From Abelmoschus esculentus (Eukaryota > Streptophyta > Magnoliopsida > Malvales > Malvaceae), in assembly GCA_035048815.1 (NCBI GenBank), contig JAUCBN010000007.1, positions 193,501 to 257,500 of the forward strand: a DNA stretch of 64,000 nt, in the 5' to 3' direction. Positions 24,260-35,163 of the stretch are shown here, piece by piece (position 1 is the first letter of the stretch; each line of letters opens with the position of its first letter). Below the pieces are notes generated by a model. That model made no database searches, was not told where the DNA came from, and saw only the letters and a program-made list of their open reading frames with translations. The position numbers and the translations under genes were made by a program.

Positions 24260-26713
24260 TTAAACTTTTGTGTCTCTCTTTACTCTGACATTCTTAATTT
24301 TTCTTAGTTGTTTGGTTCGAGTCTTTACATCGTCATCTTTATGTTCCATGTCATGATACATTGAATCGAATGGTTTACCTTGCTCATAATCCTCCATTTC
24401 CAAGCACTCATTTGTTGTCATTGTTGCTGGTAATGGTGATCTTGATGGTTTTGGTTCTAGTTGCTCAGTTTCTTTATCAGAATCTTTTTGTTCCTTGTCA
24501 TGATATGTTGAATCCATTGGTTTCTGTTGCTTATCATGCTCAGAATCCTCTATTTTTGAGCACTCCGTCGTCGTCATTATTTCTGGTGACAGTGATGGTG
24601 GTCTTGATGGTGCTGGTGTAGGTTGTTGCTCGCTTTCTTTATCATGATATTTATGTTCCTTGTCATGATGTGCTGAATCCATTGGTTTCTCACCTTGTTC
24701 AGGATCCTCCATTCTTGAGCGCTCCATCGAATTCATTATCGACTGAGTTATTCTCATCGTGGACAATGTTGTTGGTAACGGTAATGGTGGTATTAATGGT
24801 CTTGGATCAGGTTGTTTGCATTTTTTATGGTGATCAATATGTTCCTTGTCACGATGCATTGAATCCTTTGGTTTCTTACCTTGCTCAGTACCCTCAATAT
24901 CCGACCACTCCTTCAAACCCGACATCGACCGAGTCATGCTTATCATTGTCAACGTTGCTGGTATCTGTAATGATGGTCCTAATGACATTTTATCGGATCG
25001 TTCACTTTCTTCTTCTTGATCTTGATGTTCCTTGTCAAGATTTGTTGAATCAATTGGACACTCCTTCAAATTCGTCATCGATCGAGACATTCTCACCGTT
25101 GTCAATGTTGGAGGTATGGTTGATGGCAGCCTTCTTTGTTTCGGTGCGTGTTGTTCAGTTTCTTTATCATGATCAGAACCCTCCATTTCAGAGTGTTGTT
25201 TCGTTGTCATCATCGTGGCCTTTCTCACCATAATTAACGGTGATGGTGACCGTCTCGGTCGCAATGTAGGTTGTTCACTTTCTTTATCATGATCAATATG
25301 TTCCTTACCTTGCTCGGAATTCTCCAATTCTGAGTGTTGTCTCATTGTCAACAACGGGGCCTTTCTGACCATCGGTAGGGGTGAACGTGATCTTCTTGGT
25401 CTAAGCGTAGGATGTTCGCTTTCTTTTTCGTGATCATTATGTTCCTTACCGTGATCTGAATCCTCCGTTTCAGAGTAATGCTTCATTGTCATCAATGCGG
25501 CCTTTCTCGCCGGAGATGGCGACCGTGCACGAGCCTTGCTTTTCGCACGCCTTTCGCTCTCTTGGTAAAGCAATTTCAAAGCTTCTTCCTTTTGAGAAAG
25601 GACGTTTTTGAGCTGGGAATTCTCTTCCCTGACAATGCTAGCTGCTTCTTTGGCTACGTTTGCCTCGGTTAAGGCCTGTTTCATTATGTCCCGGAGTCTC
25701 TGAATCTCTTCCTTTGATCTGCTGATCATTTCGCCGGCTTGTTTAAGCGACTCCTGCAATTTCCTGCACTCTGCCCGTGCAGTATTCCGCTCAAATTCCA
25801 TCTTTTTAACGCATTCAACGAACCCTGCCGCTTGATCATTCCTTGCAACCAATGCTTCATCCGCTTCTATCCTTAATCTCGCTGCGATGTTCTTTTGTCG
25901 ATCGACTTCCCTCCTCTCGTCTAGGAATCGTTCCTCCGCTTTCTTGAGCTTTGCCTTCAGTTCCCCGACTTCCTTTTTTGCCATCTCCAGCTCTGTTTTC
26001 GTTGACGAGAGCTCCTCTTTGGTTTGGTTCGATTCGTTTATCACTTCCTGCAATGCCATTGCTAAACCATCCGTGGCTTTCTTGTTATTCTCCTCGGCTT
26101 CCATTGTGTTCATCAATTCGTTCTTCCACACGCTCATTTGTTCGGTTAAACTCTCGGCCTTCTCTTCCGCTTTAGCCAAGTCCGCTTTCGTCGATCGAAG
26201 CTCATTTTCGAGCGATTCGACCAAAGAATGGTCATAACCGGTGCAAATGGAACTCTGCAAGGTAACCTCGGATGAGGTCTCGTGTTTCCCCTTATTCCCG
26301 AGCAAGACCTTGATTTCTTCCCTGCATTCCTCGAGTGAAACCTTGGTTTTCTCCAACTCTATTGTCCGAGCCAACAACAAATCATGCATCGCCTTTTCGG
26401 TCTCTTTGGATTCGGCAACTTCCTTCTTCAATTCTTCCATGGCATTCATCAACGGCTCTTTTACTTCGGTGCCGATGTTGGACTCTTCGTTCTGTCCTGT
26501 GTCTTTTATACTCGTTTCTGTCATAAAATTTGATTTAATTCAATTTAATTATTAGCTACGAGAAAATTTAATCTTTGATGATTAATATTATGATTCTAAT
26601 TTCGATCACTAAAGAAAAATAAAATACTAGTAAGATCCTGTACCTTGATTGAGTTGGAACTGGTTGGGATTGACCTCTCGGATCATGTCGAGGGACTTCC
26701 ATACCCAAGCCAT
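24260..26713 (-). CDS. Coiled-coil protein, WEB/DUF827-like, with a degenerate repeat tail (two exons)
   Basis: Exon 1 is 26713-26644 (MAWVWKSLDMIREVNPN...). Exon 2 is 26517-24260. Together they make 2328 bp, 775 residues plus stop. The donor AAG/GTACAGG and acceptor ATGACAG keep the frame, which makes the ATG at 26524, inside the acceptor region, an unlikely start. Residues about 24-350 are a long coiled coil (EELKKEVAESKETEKAM, TKTELEMAKKEVGELKAKL, KEEIQRLRDIMKQALTEA) of the kind found in WEB-family and ROP-interactor proteins, which act at the cortex or on organelle movement. Residues about 350-775 are a Pro/Ser/Lys/Glu-rich tail of roughly eight divergent units, each with KEH-DH-KESEQP followed by a PRRSPSP-like block. 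The exact family is uncertain. Function cannot be assigned from sequence alone. Confidence 0.75.
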
Positions 26714-27269
26714 GAATACAAGGAAATGTGTCTTTTTTGGATGTCTGAACAATGAAAAGTCTTCTTTTCAAAAGGGAAAATAATAATAATAAACTCAAAT
26801 AATTAATAACCAATGAGTTCTAAAAATAATCAAAATTTAATGATTGGAGAAAATATACTATAATTAAAGTTGACCCCTGTCCGGAGAAAAATATTGCGCC
26901 AAAATCTAATTAAAATATATAAACAGGAAAAAAATGGAGAAAATTAGATAGCCGAAATAAGTAAATAAGAGAATATTTTTAAAAAAATATATGTAAAATA
27001 GAAGAAATCTAGGGAGATAGAAAAAGGTGAGAAGGGTTAAAGAAATCTAGTTCGAATTTATGACTAGTCCGATTTTATTTTAATTAATAACGTTGTACAC
27101 CGTTAATTTTTTAAATTTAAACTTAGCTATCAATCTGAGGAGTAGTTGACAATTTTCGTTTATTCCTTAACACCGAAACTTTTAAAATAAACTTGTATAT
27201 ATAAATGAATTACGATTTAAATGGTACTTAAATTTGTAGATTTGGATATTAATAAAATGGTGATCGACT

Positions 27270-27420
27270 TGGTACCAATATTTGAGTGTATCGGGGATGT
27301 CAATCCTTCCCCGTGCATAACCGACTTTCGAATTCAACCTTTTTGAATCTCTGGTTACTTTATGGTGTCTGACCTATCAAAATAACCGATAGCGGCTCTA
27401 TTTCTCATTTGTGGAATTCC
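27270..27420. repeat. LTR-like remnant, copy B
   Basis: The blocks GTGCATAACCGACTTTCG, GGTGTCTGACCTATC and GATAGCGGCTCT appear in the same order and spacing as in the copy at 18205-18355. Confidence 0.6.
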
Positions 27421-27654
27421 CTATTATTTTTTAAATCTCTACATATTTTAATTGATTAAAATAAATTTTATCGGGGTGGGACAAAAAAACTTGATGACAC
27501 AATCTAGTACAAGCAATACGAAGAAATTTAAAATAAACATGCTATTATATTCGTCTAAACACATATCAATCATCTATTGAAAATCTCAAAAAACATAAGC
27601 ACATTAGTAAAATAAACCAAGGCCCAATATTATCTGACACTGAGAAATCCACCC

Positions 27655-27850
27655 ATGCTTAAAATCTCACATCGAGCTGCTCATAATCTCAGGTTGAGCG
27701 GATATACTAGGAATCTTACATCGAGAATTCACTTGCAGTCTCACATCGAGGGATTTAGAATCTCACATTAAGCAAATGTCATCACTCAGAATCTCACATC
27801 GGATGATCTTCATTTCATCACTCAAAATCTCACGTCAAGTGACTTTTATA
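27655..27850. repeat. Irregular cluster of TCTCACATCGAG words
   Basis: Seven copies or near-copies of TCTCACATCGAG (variants ATTAAG, TCGG, GTCAAG, AGGTTGAG) occur within 200 bp at irregular 17-50 bp spacing. This looks like the repeated interior of a decayed retrotransposon LTR rather than a clean minisatellite. Confidence 0.65.
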
Positions 27851-29334
27851 CGTCGTAACACTCATTCATTAGATATCTAGATCATACCAAATATAGACAT
27901 ATAACCAACAAGTGCCCACACATAACACAATCACACAGGATCCACAAAGGTTCCCTAAGAGGTGTTAACACATATTTTTTTTTATATATTATTACAAGCA
28001 ATCACCCAAACTTTACCAAGCTGTTAACGTATTATGAAGAATTGTATAATTTATTTCGGTTATTGCCTTTAGTAATCCATGCTATTTCATTTATCTAGAC
28101 ATAATTCAATTATTTAAATATACATTAATTTTTACCCTTAAATTGTATTTATAAATTATTCAATTCAAGAGGGACCAATACGCAAATACGAGTATTGATA
28201 TAATATCCCAATCGTATATCGATTCACTTAAAGCTCATACTAATATCATATTTACGGTTTTACACGATACCTTAAATCATGATGATTCTTAATTTTTTAG
28301 TCGATCCTTGAAACTTGTCAACGTAATTTAAATATGTAGCTAACATATTTAATTTTTTATATTAATTATCAATTTTTTTATCTATTAGATCAATTAATTA
28401 TTGGCATTATTTTTAATTGTTACTTAAGTCAAACGAATCTATTAATTCGAAATAGCATATAAAGAATCATCATTTATCAATCAACCAACCAGTCATAAAA
28501 TATTTACACGAATATAGATTCTAAAGCTTATAGCAAACTTGAATAGTCGCAAGCTCATTAGACAATTCAATAATTACCGAGTCTTGCATTATTGAAATCA
28601 ACATATACTTATTAATCATCTCCTAGTTTATAACTATTAAAATGTAAAATAATTATATTTATGATGTTCATAAAACATTTTCGAGTTTGAGGTATAAATT
28701 AATATCGCTAAAATTTTCGTCTAAACTTATCGAACTATTTATAAGATCTAATATGATAATTTAAATAATCCTGATACACCAACAAATGCAAAAATACATA
28801 AATTCTATACCCTAATTCTGCGCTTTAATTAAAATATTCTCATCGCTAAAAGTCTATTTTCATTTTTTTCTAATTCAGTCGCCATATTTTTTAAAAAAAT
28901 GTTAGAGGAATATACACTGAATATGTGATTACATATTTCAACGAATAATAATTAATGAATATATGCTAAATTTTAAGGTTTAATAGTGTTCTAATGGAAT
29001 TGGTTGTCGTCCTATATGAATTTTAAATTAAATAATATTCGAATAATAATTGTAGATTGTTAGAGTTTTTAATTTAGATACTTAAAAACGATAATACAAT
29101 AATTAATTATGTATATTTTTTTATATAATCGATATTCTTTTGGAATATAAATAAGGATGTCCTAATAAAATTAGATATTTTTATTTTATATTTCAATCGA
29201 AAGAATGTTTTTTATTTGGAAAGAACATTTCCATTTAAATATAACCGCGATTAATAATTAAAAGAATAAAATTATATTCAGAATGTCATTAATAAAATTG
29301 TTAAATATGTAACACAAAATACGAGATATTGATA

Positions 29335-29475
29335 TCAGGCGCTCGTAAGAGTACTAATCTTTTCTTAGACGTAATTGACTCTTGAACTCGATTTTTTAAA
29401 AATAAATATTTAAATTATTTTTATGGTATCTGACCTACCAAAATAATCAGTAACGATTCTAAATGTTTTTAAATA
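29335..29475. repeat. LTR-like remnant, copy C
   Basis: GGCGCTCGTAAGAG, GACGTAATTGACTCTTG, ATGGTATCTGACCTACC and GTAACGATTCTAAAT repeat the block order of the copies near 18.2 and 27.3 kb, with more decay. Confidence 0.6.
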
Positions 29476-29943
29476 AAATGAAAAATGAAAATTGATTTTG
29501 CTTAATTAATTAGGTTTCTCTTTGTTTTCTGCACCGTGCTGGATTCCCAAGGCTTCTCATGCTCTCTGCTTTTTCAGACACCAACTGACTTAAAAGAGGT
29601 TAAAACTTAACCTAACCTCAGACGTTGACTGGTCTTGCCCTAAAACAGAAACTCTTTCTGTTGGCCAGCTCACTCCCTCTGGGCCCACCCATAAGTATTT
29701 TCTTTATATAAATAAATATTTCAACGATAAAAATAATTACACTCTCATTGCTGCCTGAAAGAATATTACACAGTTCTTATAATTAATAACTTGATTTTCT
29801 GTTTCTCACCAGTAATTGAAATCTACAACAAATAACAATAATAATAAACCTGTAGTATTCTTCTCCAAAACTTTTTTTTAATTTTTCACTTTGAAATTTT
29901 ATTCCTATATATCTTCCCATTTTCACCTAAAACAAGAGTCACT

Positions 29944-31522
29944 TCAGGTCCCATGGAACTTGACATCCAGTTGAGGTGTTTTTTGGTCTAGCTTCCTCCT
30001 TTTAATGTCTGGTCTAGGATGACAACTACTTACAAGTAACCCATGTTTTGTTTCATCACTTTTATAGCTCAAACATGTTGAACCATCCAGTACCCCTATG
30101 GGACTTTGGGGCACAGATGAAGCTGAAGGAGTCACAGTGTCGTTGATGAATGTCGAATATTTCATCACTTCGATACACTTCAACACTCTTTCCTGCAAAA
30201 GAAAATCGTCGAAGATCAATCAAGTTTGTCATCTCTCAAGTTTTTTTATCTTCTCTCTTTTACCTTTTGTACAAAGATGAATAATGAAATAGCTTTATCA
30301 ATGGTGAATCCTTGCATTTCTCTTGAAACGGAAATGGACACTGCGGCGGCAATTTCAGAGGGTTTGAACTCCAACGAATCGATACCTGCATTCATTCATC
30401 CAATCAATCCACCATCGAACACCGATGATTCTAGATGAAAACATAAACAAATAGATATGGTGAGAAATAAACCTTTGATTATGCTCGATATTAGTTGCAA
30501 TGATCTAGAGATCAAACTCGGCGATGGATATTGATTGTTACAAAGTTTGCTCAAGAAGTAATCAATGAAGGAACAAGGTGTTAAAACTTGCATTCTCCAC
30601 TTCAATGTGCTCAAAACCAAAAGCTCCATTCTTTGTATTGTTTTAGCTTCAAACACATACTTTGGTTCCCCTACCTGCAAACAAAAACAACCACGAAACA
30701 CGAATCCGTAAAAGACCAAGAGATTAAATTCCAATGAAAAAGACATTGAATCAATCTATATGTTGTAATCACCTGCAATTTCACAGATGAAGGCACCACT
30801 ATCTCCTCCATTTTAGCTGCAATAGATAAACATGCAACAGCCAACAGTTGGATTGTCCATGTTTTATCTCTCTGTATCATTTTAATCAATGATTATATTA
30901 TGATTTATGAAAAGAACTAACTTTTGTGGCTAATTTGAGAGCACTTACAGGTAAGTCATACATTGATAGGAACCTATCCAAGTAGTTAATGGACAGGCAA
31001 TGACTCAAAGGTCCAAAGCTGAAGTAAGCAGAAGCCTGTTGATCAACAATGGAAGATTCAACATTCATAACACAATAACACTGACTCACTGAGTCCAATT
31101 AGTACTATGGAAATAGGTAACTAAAAGGGGGAAAATACACATAAACAGGGCTAATTCCAATTTCAGGTTGCCATAAAAGAAATGCAGAATAATAAACAGA
31201 CCTTACAAATCCATTCAATAGCCTCTCTCCTGGCATTCAAGTCCAAATCCCCAGTTCTCAGTCTCTTAAGATAATCATTTACAGGCAAATGCATCATCTC
31301 TTTTTCAACCATTTCCTTAATCACATCATCAGTTTGCAATGCAAAACCAGGACAACCCATCAAAGAAGCTGATCTGTTGCTCATAAAAAAAGGATCATTT
31401 TGATTAAAGGCTTGGTTTTTGAACTCGTCCACGGCGCTGAAACCAAGACCGCCATCAAAGCAACAGCTTGTGTTCTCTGAACAGAGAAGATTGGAGGATG
31501 AACAGTCGAGGTCTTCAGCCAT
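29944..31522 (-). CDS. D-type cyclin, CYCD2/CYCD4 type, 6 exons
   Basis: Exons: 31522-31202, 31035-30949, 30871-30773, 30674-30473, 30385-30264 and 30192-29944. They total 1080 bp, 359 residues plus stop. LLCSE at residues 12-16 is the LxCxE motif that binds the retinoblastoma protein. The cyclin box starts before exon 2 and contains REAIEWICK, LSINYLDRFLSMYDLP, LLAVACLSIAAKMEE and PSSVKLQVGEPKYVFEAKTI. A C-terminal cyclin fold follows (LKWRMQVLTPCSFIDYFL, KPSEIAAAVSISV). With CDKA it would drive the G1/S step in response to sugar and hormones. LLC rather than LLYCEE, and the overall length, favour the D2/D4 group over D3. The second half of the final exon is Ser/Pro-rich, as in other members. 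Confidence 0.92.
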
Positions 31523-34500
31523 TGTTTCAAGGGAAAACTCCCGAAAAGGTGAGGTAAAACAAAAGAACAAAACTCCAGAAAAGGGGAAACAATATCAGTT
31601 CATCGTAAAGGTGAAATCTTTGAGTTGAAAATGGAGAATGCTTGAGGGGAGAGTGTCGGAACAAGATAAGGTTTATGTAGGGAAAGAGAAGATAAGATGT
31701 TAGGGCAAAATGAGAAAAGAAATCGAGGGATCGAGGAGAGGACGGCCGCGCCATAGCAGAAAAGGAACTAAGAAAGGAAATATAATGGAAAATTTGTCAT
31801 AATTAATGCAAAAATGGAAATGAAAAATATAATAATAACTTGACCAAATTCATTTTATTTTTCATTATAAATTAAATTTTATAAATTAATCAATAACTTA
31901 TTAATCTTACGAGATAAGATGTTAGATTTTTTAAACGAGATTAGATATTTAAATTTAAATATTCAAATAAAATTTTGGTTAATAAATTAAAGTAAATAGT
32001 AATCAATAAATTAAAGTAAATAGTAATCATTGTAAATTAAAACGTTTTTGTTAATTTATAATCTAATTAAGTTGATTTGCCACACCACCTATATATAAAA
32101 CACATTTATATGATCTAATTATATGGCATAATTCATTCAAAAATCAAATTTTAGATAAGATTTTTTTTAATCAAATTGATTTATCAAAATTATTGTTTTA
32201 AAAATAAAAATATTTTTATTTAAATTTAGTTATTAAAAATGTATAATCTTATGACAAATCAAATTAATTTCAGTATAAACTTTGATTGGGTTCTGAAGTT
32301 CAGAAGAGAGTGCAAAATTAGAAATACACAGTTATTACACAAATTATGTGACATTACGTCAATAACAAGTTTAATTTTAATACAATTTTAACTTAACTGG
32401 TTACCACGTAGAAATAACATAAATAAAACGAATAACAAAAAGATTGATTTTTTTTAATTTATAAATATATTAATTAAAGAAATAAACAAATAAAGGAATT
32501 TCTTTACAAACTAAGACTTCTGATTCTATTGAGATATTTACCAAGACAAAAATCAAAGAGATTCGTTTGAGCTAACTAATCTTTGGTGTCTGTAAACTCC
32601 ATCTGAATTAGTTGTTAGTTGATCGATGGATCGAATATCGATAATTAAATCGACACACAACCGTCCCGGTTGCCTTCATTTGAGCTAAAAACTATAAGGG
32701 AAGTTTTAATAGTATTATCTATGGCCATTTTCAAAGCTCTTTTAAACATCCACATCCATTCATTTCTGGTAAACCCTTTAATACCTTCCTCCTATAAACA
32801 CCATCTCTGCACGCACAACCGTCCCGGTTGCCTTCCTTCTCGTGTGAGATCGGGTATCAGCTCTGGCCTGTAGTCGTAGCTGAATGCCGCCTTCACCATA
32901 CTCCCATCCTTTTTCACAATCACCAAAAATCAATCACCTTTTAAATATGGTTTCATGAACCAACTAAACCAAAATGCTATACCGATTCATTGTGTAAGCT
33001 GTTTTTAGCAAGTCTAAGACCCGAGAAATTTCTGCGAAAATCAAATGCAACATATCTATTTTTTTGGATAAATAATGCAACATATCTAATCTTCAAATGT
33101 AATGGTAATTAAAATGATGGCATCTCTTCTTCACTTACTTCGATCAAGTTTGGTAGAATGGTATGGATCATGTCAAACTGTTGGCTGATTTCGCTTTCTT
33201 CAATGTCTCTCAGCAATTCTGTGTTTCAGGGCATTGGCTAGTCGGCCAAACTTTCGAAGCTGAAATCACTCAACCATAGTAACCTCTGAGATGTTGCATT
33301 TCCTGTTCCAACCACAAGTACAAATCAGATGATTATAAGAAGATTGCTCGACAAAGGAATGAGAAGATAGTAAAAACAATAAACTGTTACTTGTTTCAGA
33401 CAAACCATGGAGCTCGGGTTTTCCTCCCATAGAACTTGTTCTGTGGAAGAAAGATCATAGTTTGGGAAAGTGATATTGAACAAAGATTGAACAATCTTGG
33501 AATAAGGTAATTCCCTTTTAAAGCTTATCAATAAGACGACACATGCGTGCAATAAAGAGATGAAGAATAAGAGATATCAAAGCTAATAAATGTGCATGGG
33601 CTGATATCCCTGTTCTATTACTGGCATATGTATAGCTAGTGAAAAAGGCTATAAATTAAGGATATTAAAGAGAACTTCAATTAGGAAGGTGCTTTTCGGG
33701 GCTACCCCTTACAAAAAGAGCAAATACAGCCTGACCGAATGCGCTGACAACATTAGCAAGTTAAACTAAAATCAAGGTTAGCTTCAGAAAGAGATACAAA
33801 GACAATAGATAAATGCACAAGAGCTTCACATGTCAAAAATGCTAATTTCACTGTCTAGGAATCTCAAACTCCGTAAGTGCAATATCAGTACAAGTCAAAG
33901 GATCCCGAAAGACAGTGTTCGAAGCTCGTAAGAAATGACTGAAACAACTATAACAGTGTCTAAGTCATCACTACCAAGTATCCACAAATTCAATCTATTT
34001 CACCGACAGACAATTTAATCCTAGGATTAAGATGTCTCGGATATAGGTACATGTCCAACATAAGTATGCTCTATTTTCTCTCCTCTTTCCATATATTCGG
34101 AGGATGTTCCTGTACTGGTACCATATATGTGTTACACAAGGATACTTGGAGAAAATGTTAATATAGTTTTAAAACAAAAGAAGCTAATACAGTGCTTGAG
34201 CTACATGAGTAAATATAGATGTCTCAAATTCAGCAAGTCCATCCATTCTAACATACAAGTAGCTAAAAACATAACATCAAAACACACAATTTCCATTAAC
34301 AATAACAACAAAACAACAAGAATCCGGTCGAGATTCAAGAACGGAAGAACCTTACCATAACTACTGCAACTTAGTTCCATCAATGAGGCTAGAAAACACA
34401 ATGTCACCCACACTAGCCTCTACACATACAAAAAGTTTGCTACCTGTTAGCCTGTCTACTGTTAGAAATCATACAAGCACAATGAGAAATCCCTTAACAG

Positions 34501-34524
34501 TCAACACCATTGTTCTTTATTTCA
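31523..34524. other. Cyclin upstream region and long spacer
   Basis: 31523-31760 is probably cyclin leader and promoter. 31800-32600 is AT-rich without features. 32650-32900 holds a small ORF and a repeated 22-mer (listed separately). 33150-33560 on the minus strand has phrases that look like exon edges (CTGAAACAAG/GTAACAG near 33390, TTGGAACAG/GAAATGC near 33305) but frames are broken. It could be part of a long 3' untranslated region of the zinc-ribbon gene or of an unrecognised transcript. Confidence 0.45.
32792..32899 (-). CDS. Small open frame of 35 codons, unrecognised
   Basis: ATG at 32899, TAG at 32792. The product starts MVKAAFSYDYRPELIPDL and ends LCVQRWCL. It has a balanced composition unlike the surrounding AT-rich DNA, which would suit a real peptide or an exon remnant. 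The frame is open a few codons upstream of the ATG. No family was recognised. It overlaps one copy of a duplicated 22-mer. Low confidence. Confidence 0.25.
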   Translation of the reverse strand: MVKAAFSYDYRPELIPDLTREGRQPGRLCVQRWCL

Positions 34525-35163
34525 TCAAATATCCCTAAAACCAACAAAAACATCATCTGCTCTAACGAATGACTCCGGTTCATCTTCATTACAACCATCT
34601 GCAGATCCATTGTCAACTTTCTTGCTCTTCACTCCTCTCCCAGCAATTTTCTTTGTATTCCTGCCCACAGATTTTACTCTATTCATTACAACCCTCCCTT
34701 CATTGTTGAAACCTTCTGATTTCACTTTACCATCCTCGTTTTTCTTTTCCACTACCTTCTTCTCATCATCACTATCAGAAATCTCTACAATATCATGATG
34801 TTCCACAGTTTCTCGCCGTCTGGTCTCCCTCTCGTCACCCATTGAACTGTTCAATAAATTTTCCGGCGGCGCCGACACCGCCACTGCATGAAACCCTTTT
34901 CCACAATTCTGACAACGCAAGCAGCACTCTTCATACTTCTTCTCGTACTCGAACTTGTAATAGCAGTAGGAACATGCAGTCCAAAATGTGCCCATTACAT
35001 TTGCGATCGGTACCGAACCTTTCTTCGGCTTAATATTCCCAGTTTTTCCTTGCTTTACATCATTCTCTTTTAGCTCATTCCCATCGAAACCCATGCTTAA
35101 AAAATGGGTTTCCGGCCTTCGGTCGCCCGCAACGTTTTGACTAAAAGTGAATTTATCGGTCAT
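34525..35163 (-). CDS. Small zinc-ribbon protein (zinc ribbon of the plant DnaJ/DUF3444 family), no J domain
   Basis: Single exon, 212 residues. The motif TFWTACSYCYYKFEYEKKYEECCLRCQNC (residues 59-87, shown here in part: TACSYC and CLRCQNC) matches the zinc beta-ribbon that precedes DUF3444 in plant J-domain proteins. C64/C67 and C84/C87 are the likely ligands. No HPD-containing J domain or DUF3444 is present, so this is a stand-alone zinc-ribbon protein. Residues 125-134, IVEISDSDDE, have the form of a SUMO-interacting motif (hydrophobic core followed by acidic serines). A Lys-rich tail (KSVGRNTKKIAGRGVKSKK) suggests a nuclear location. Start chosen as the first ATG. The role is unknown. 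Confidence 0.7.
   Translation of the reverse strand: MTDKFTFSQNVAGDRRPETHFLSMGFDGNELKENDVKQGKTGNIKPKKGSVPIANVMGTFWTACSYCYYKFEYEKKYEECCLRCQNCGKGFHAVAVSAPPENLLNSSMGDERETRRRETVEHHDIVEISDSDDEKKVVEKKNEDGKVKSEGFNNEGRVVMNRVKSVGRNTKKIAGRGVKSKKVDNGSADGCNEDEPESFVRADDVFVGFRDI

Larger units (their letters stand above)
26714..29943. other. Repeat-rich, gene-poor gap between the coiled-coil gene and the cyclin gene
   Basis: It is mostly AT-rich. It holds two LTR-like remnants (27270-27420 and 29335-29475) and a cluster of CTCACATCGAG words (27655-27850), listed separately. The right edge (about 29520-29943) is probably 3' flank of the cyclin gene. No coding exons were seen. Confidence 0.6.

Noticed and set aside
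24361..25233. Plus-strand frames over the coiled-coil gene, including one of 187 codons
   Set aside because: Antisense shadows of the repeat tail. The minus-strand frame has family-like helices and a matching first exon.
25887..26555. Plus-strand Ser/Phe-rich frames over the first part of the coiled-coil gene
   Set aside because: Antisense of heptad-repeat codons. No plausible start or family.
27655..27850. TCTCACATCGAG cluster considered as a CRISPR-like array
   Set aside because: Word length and spacing are irregular, and the genome is eukaryotic.
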